Source: Clostridia bacterium
GTDB taxonomy: Bacteria; Bacillota; Clostridia; Oscillospirales; CAG-272
Reading direction: 5' to 3'
Length of the DNA: 33,366 bases
NCBI GenBank assembly: GCA_017472285.1
Contig: JAFUQQ010000052.1
Location: forward strand, 1-33,366
The notes beneath the pieces are model-generated. The model was not told where the DNA came from, did not search any database, and was given only the letters and a program-made list of their open reading frames with translations. Numbering within the stretch: position 1 is the first letter of the stretch; every line of letters begins with the position of its first letter. This document shows positions 30,863 to 33,366 of this stretch, piece after piece. A program made the position numbers and the translations under genes.

Positions 30863-31765
30863 TTATATATATTTCAAATAGGTTTTTAGCATTTCAAGAA
30901 TGATGCCGGGATGCCCGCGGAAGAGCAAGGTATATTCAGCGACGAAGAAATAACCGCATTCTTCACAAAGCCCCGGTACGTCGATACAACGTCCGCAAGT
31001 GCTGATCTTTCCGTTTTCGATGACGACACATTGATGGCAAGGTGTCGGAAATTGATTATGTATCAGATACGGAAACGCGCTTTTCAGATTGAAAACAGGC
31101 GCGCCCTTGTCGATCATACGGGAAATAATATGGCAGCAACGCGCTTTTTCTTCTTTGGTAAGCGCAAGTTCTTTCGTATCGGGATAAGGCGTATGGAAAT
31201 TGAATGAAACGGCGCGGACGTTTTTCATATTCTTTGCAGTCATACAAACGAGCGGAATGGCTTTTTGATTGATTTTGTTGATTGCCATATAGAAACAGAT
31301 GTTGTCCGAAGTTGCGTTTTCGATATTTTTCATGATGGTGTCATAGGTATTTCCACGGATTATATTATGGCGCGTGCGGTCGCCATCCAAGCTAAGTAGG
31401 ATCAGATCGGCTTCCGGAAGATCGATCGGGAAGGTGCCGTTTGTGACGACGTTGACGATCAGAAATCCCATTGCTTTGGCTTCTATGACAAGATCACGCA
31501 ATGTTTTTTCTCCGTCTTTCCATAAAAATGTTTCACCGCCACAGAAAAAGAGGATGCGAACACCCATGTTGTAAAGCGTTTCCATCTCTTTTTTGATCTT
31601 TTCATAAGGATGGACAATGGCTGTGATATTATTGACGGAACAATGCTTGCAGGAGAGATTGCATTTGTCTGTTACGATAACCGTGCCGAGAATCGCTTCT
31701 TTTTTATGAAAAAGGATGGTTCGGATTCCGAATGAAGCAAAATGAATGAAGGAGGAAAGTTTCAT
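30863..31765 (-). CDS. Radical SAM protein with C-terminal cysteine cluster
   Basis: A 300-residue radical SAM enzyme. The [4Fe-4S]/SAM motif is CNLSCKHC (Cys35, Cys39, Cys42); FFCGGETF is the SAM-binding GGE region. A C-terminal group of six cysteines (CHQC, STCGRC, LCEEC) resembles a reduced SPASM-type auxiliary cluster site. Such proteins modify peptides or take part in cofactor synthesis, but no precursor peptide is seen. I choose the ATG at 31765 because AAAGAAAGG is 8 nt upstream and the -10 box lies at 31800-31805; the longer frame starts inside the promoter. It is cotranscribed with the HemN-like gene. Confidence 0.85.
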   Translation of the reverse strand: MKLSSFIHFASFGIRTILFHKKEAILGTVIVTDKCNLSCKHCSVNNITAIVHPYEKIKKEMETLYNMGVRILFFCGGETFLWKDGEKTLRDLVIEAKAMGFLIVNVVTNGTFPIDLPEADLILLSLDGDRTRHNIIRGNTYDTIMKNIENATSDNICFYMAINKINQKAIPLVCMTAKNMKNVRAVSFNFHTPYPDTKELALTKEEKARCCHIISRMIDKGAPVFNLKSAFPYLIHNQFPTPCHQCVVIENGKISTCGRCIDVPGLCEECGYFFVAEYTLLFRGHPGIILEMLKTYLKYI

Positions 31766-31799
31766 ATGGCATACCTTTCTTTTTATTTTGATTATCATT

Positions 31800-31828
31800 A
31801 TTATATCATAGTCGGCTTGGGATTGCAA
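31800..31828 (-). promoter_or_regulatory. Promoter of the radical SAM pair
   Basis: On the - strand TTGCAA (31823-31828), 17 bp, TATAAT (31800-31805). Confidence 0.65.
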
Positions 31829-31930
31829 TCCGAGCGGTGTAAATTAAAAGAATTTTAAGGTTTTTGCGTTCATTATGCAAAATATTTTAACAATGATTGG
31901 ATAAAAGTCAGGAAAGTTGCTATTTTTTTA

Positions 31931-31959
31931 TTGAAAAAAATAAAAATATGTGGTATGAT
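31931..31959 (+). promoter_or_regulatory. Promoter of the DivIVA-like gene
   Basis: TTGAAA (31931-31936), 17 bp, TATGAT (31954-31959) preceded by TGG. Confidence 0.68.
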
Positions 31960-31994
31960 ATAAATAAGACTTTAATGAAGGAGCAAACATATCT

Positions 31995-33366
31995 ATGGCA
32001 AATCAGAAAAATTACGGTTTTAAAAGCGCGTTTGGCGGTTATAACAGAAATGAAGTCCATGCCTACATATCCAAAATGGCAAAGGATATCGCAAAACAAA
32101 ACGATGAATGGGAAACGGAGCGCGCACAGTATCAAAAACAGCTTCAGAATGAGCAGGAAGAATCCAAAAAAAATGAACAACTCCGCGATGAGCTTGCTTG
32201 TCAATATTTTGAAACGCTTTCCAAATTGAATGAGATTACGGCGCTTCTGACGGCAGAACAGGAAAAAACAAAAGCTCTGCTTGCAGAAAAAGAAGGATTT
32301 GCAAAAGAAATGGAAAAACTTTCGGATTTTGAGCTGACCAAAGAATCCCTTGCAAAAGCAAAGGTTTCTCTCGTCAGAGAACAGAAACGCGCAAATTCCT
32401 TGCAAAGAGAAAGGGAAGAATTGCTTTCCAAACTCTCTACGGTTGAAAATTCTCTCGCAAATTCCAAAGAAGCCATTTCTTCCAAGATTCGCGATAACAA
32501 GACGCTTTCCGCTGAAAACGATGCGCTCAAGGTTCAGTTGGAAGCAATGGATCTCATCATTTCCACATCCAAAGAGATCATTGCAACGGAAAAGAAAAGA
32601 ACGGAAGTCTGGAACGCAAAAACGGATTCTCTCTATGAACAGATCTCCGCGCTTGAAAAAGAACTTGAGGAACAAAAGAAGAATGTGTCCGCTACTCAGA
32701 CAGAACGCGACGCATTGACGGTATCGCTTGCACAGGCACAGACCGATAATGAAAATACCAAAAAGGCACTTTCCGAAGAACAGGAAAAAGCCGCTCTTTT
32801 GGAAAAAGAAAAAAATACGTGGGTTGAAAAAGCAGATCTGTTGCAGAAAACGATCCTTGAACATATTGCGACAATCGGTGAATTAGAGGATCAGGTAGAT
32901 GATCTTGAAGATGAAATCGAAGATTTGGAAGATGAAAACAAACAGTTGAATGACAAAATCAAGGATTTGAAGGAAAAAGTAGCATCTTTGGATGTGGCTT
33001 ATGCTACGGAAAAAGAAAAAAATGCAGAACTGATTGTAGTGAATAATGCGCTTCAGCTTGAAAAGTATACTTTGGAAAAAGCTCTTGAATATGAACAGGC
33101 AAAAACGGAAGAATTGACCGCGGAAATCGATGAAGTCAAAGCGGCGCTTGCCGACAGCGAAACGGTATGCGCAGATACAAAACAGGCACTTGCAGACGGA
33201 CAGGCAAAGGCGGAAATGCTTTCGACAGAGCTTGAAACAGCAAAGACGAAATTGGCAAATGAAAAAGAAAAAACGGTTGCTTTGCAGAGTGAAATCGATG
33301 ATTTGAAGGTTGAAGTTGCTGATTCTCAATGTCAGAGGGATGACTTGCAGTGTGAAATCGATGATC
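31995..33366 (+). CDS. DivIVA-like long coiled-coil protein, 3' end beyond window
   Basis: An open frame of 457 codons from the ATG at 31995 to the window edge without a stop. GAAGGAG is 11 nt upstream. The N-terminus (residues 7-30) has FGGYNRNEVHAYI, the pattern of the DivIVA/GpsB membrane-targeting domain. Everything after residue 40 is a heptad-rich coiled coil, with an acidic stretch around residues 297-325 (LEDQVDDLEDEIEDLEDE). Near the window edge LQSEIDD and LQCEIDD recur exactly 21 residues apart (63 bp), the start of a possible repeat array. DivIVA proteins mark curved membrane and organise division or polar growth; this one is far longer than usual (about 160-230 residues). Likely a cell-shape or division scaffold; ending unknown. 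Confidence 0.85.
   Translation, partial: MANQKNYGFKSAFGGYNRNEVHAYISKMAKDIAKQNDEWETERAQYQKQLQNEQEESKKNEQLRDELACQYFETLSKLNEITALLTAEQEKTKALLAEKEGFAKEMEKLSDFELTKESLAKAKVSLVREQKRANSLQREREELLSKLSTVENSLANSKEAISSKIRDNKTLSAENDALKVQLEAMDLIISTSKEIIATEKKRTEVWNAKTDSLYEQISALEKELEEQKKNVSATQTERDALTVSLAQAQTDNENTKKALSEEQEKAALLEKEKNTWVEKADLLQKTILEHIATIGELEDQVDDLEDEIEDLEDENKQLNDKIKDLKEKVASLDVAYATEKEKNAELIVVNNALQLEKYTLEKALEYEQAKTEELTAEIDEVKAALADSETVCADTKQALADGQAKAEMLSTELETAKTKLANEKEKTVALQSEIDDLKVEVADSQCQRDDLQCEIDD

Noticed and set aside
1..33366. CRISPR array, rRNA genes or insertion sequences
   Set aside because: No regularly spaced direct repeats with unique spacers, no rRNA-like stretches and no transposase were seen. 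The recombinase at the left edge is the only mobile-element gene.

Overview
The window looks like the chromosome of an anaerobic fermenter of the class Clostridia, probably an uncultured gut lineage. The case rests on the gene families (GTP-type PEP carboxykinase, Rex, NfnAB, HdrABC-FlxABCD), strong GGAGG ribosome sites, TTGACA/TATAAT promoters, a CCA-encoding tRNA gene and U-tailed intrinsic terminators. No rRNA or marker gene is present, so the taxonomy is inference.

Layout. 1-1575: the right end of a mobile element, with a large serine recombinase cut by the window edge, a terminator-like hairpin inside its 3' end and a nested inverted-repeat structure; it abuts the 3' side of tRNA-Ser(GCU). 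1884-2813: a LysR regulator. 3290-17068: twelve metabolic genes plus a regulator, all on the + strand and tightly packed: mdh, fumC, hdrB, hdrC, hdrA, flxD, flxC, flxB, flxA, frdB, frdA, pckG, rex. 17239-18318: an XRE-type regulator. 18362-20582 (- strand): nfnAB. 20753-26253: phosphatase-ASCH fusion, wecB, rtcB, a hypoxanthine-DNA-glycosylase-like gene, a FliB-like gene and an unknown gene. 26345-28738: a GH31 glycosidase. 28850-29533: a membrane-anchored NERD protein. 29598-31765 (- strand): two radical SAM genes. 31995-end: a DivIVA-like coiled-coil protein that runs off the window.

The main result is the 3290-17068 cluster. It encodes the whole reductive arm from PEP to succinate: PckG (PEP + CO2 to oxaloacetate), Mdh (to malate), FumC (to fumarate) and a soluble FrdAB (to succinate). 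Between fumC and frdBA sits a complete HdrABC-FlxABCD set, known elsewhere as an NADH-oxidising flavin-based electron-bifurcating complex. There is no membrane anchor or cytochrome for the fumarate reductase. The simplest reading is a cytosolic complex that couples NADH oxidation to fumarate reduction and drives ferredoxin reduction with the surplus energy. The redox repressor Rex closes the operon, and NfnAB, a second bifurcating enzyme, lies just downstream. The coupling itself is inference; the gene content and motifs are read directly.

Other points of interest: three operator-like repeats spaced exactly 14 bp upstream of the mdh promoter; a 15-bp near-palindrome (TTGAACRAWATTCAA-like) found five times exactly in its arms and four times with one mismatch; a phosphatase-ASCH fusion; and RNA-ligase and DNA-glycosylase genes side by side.
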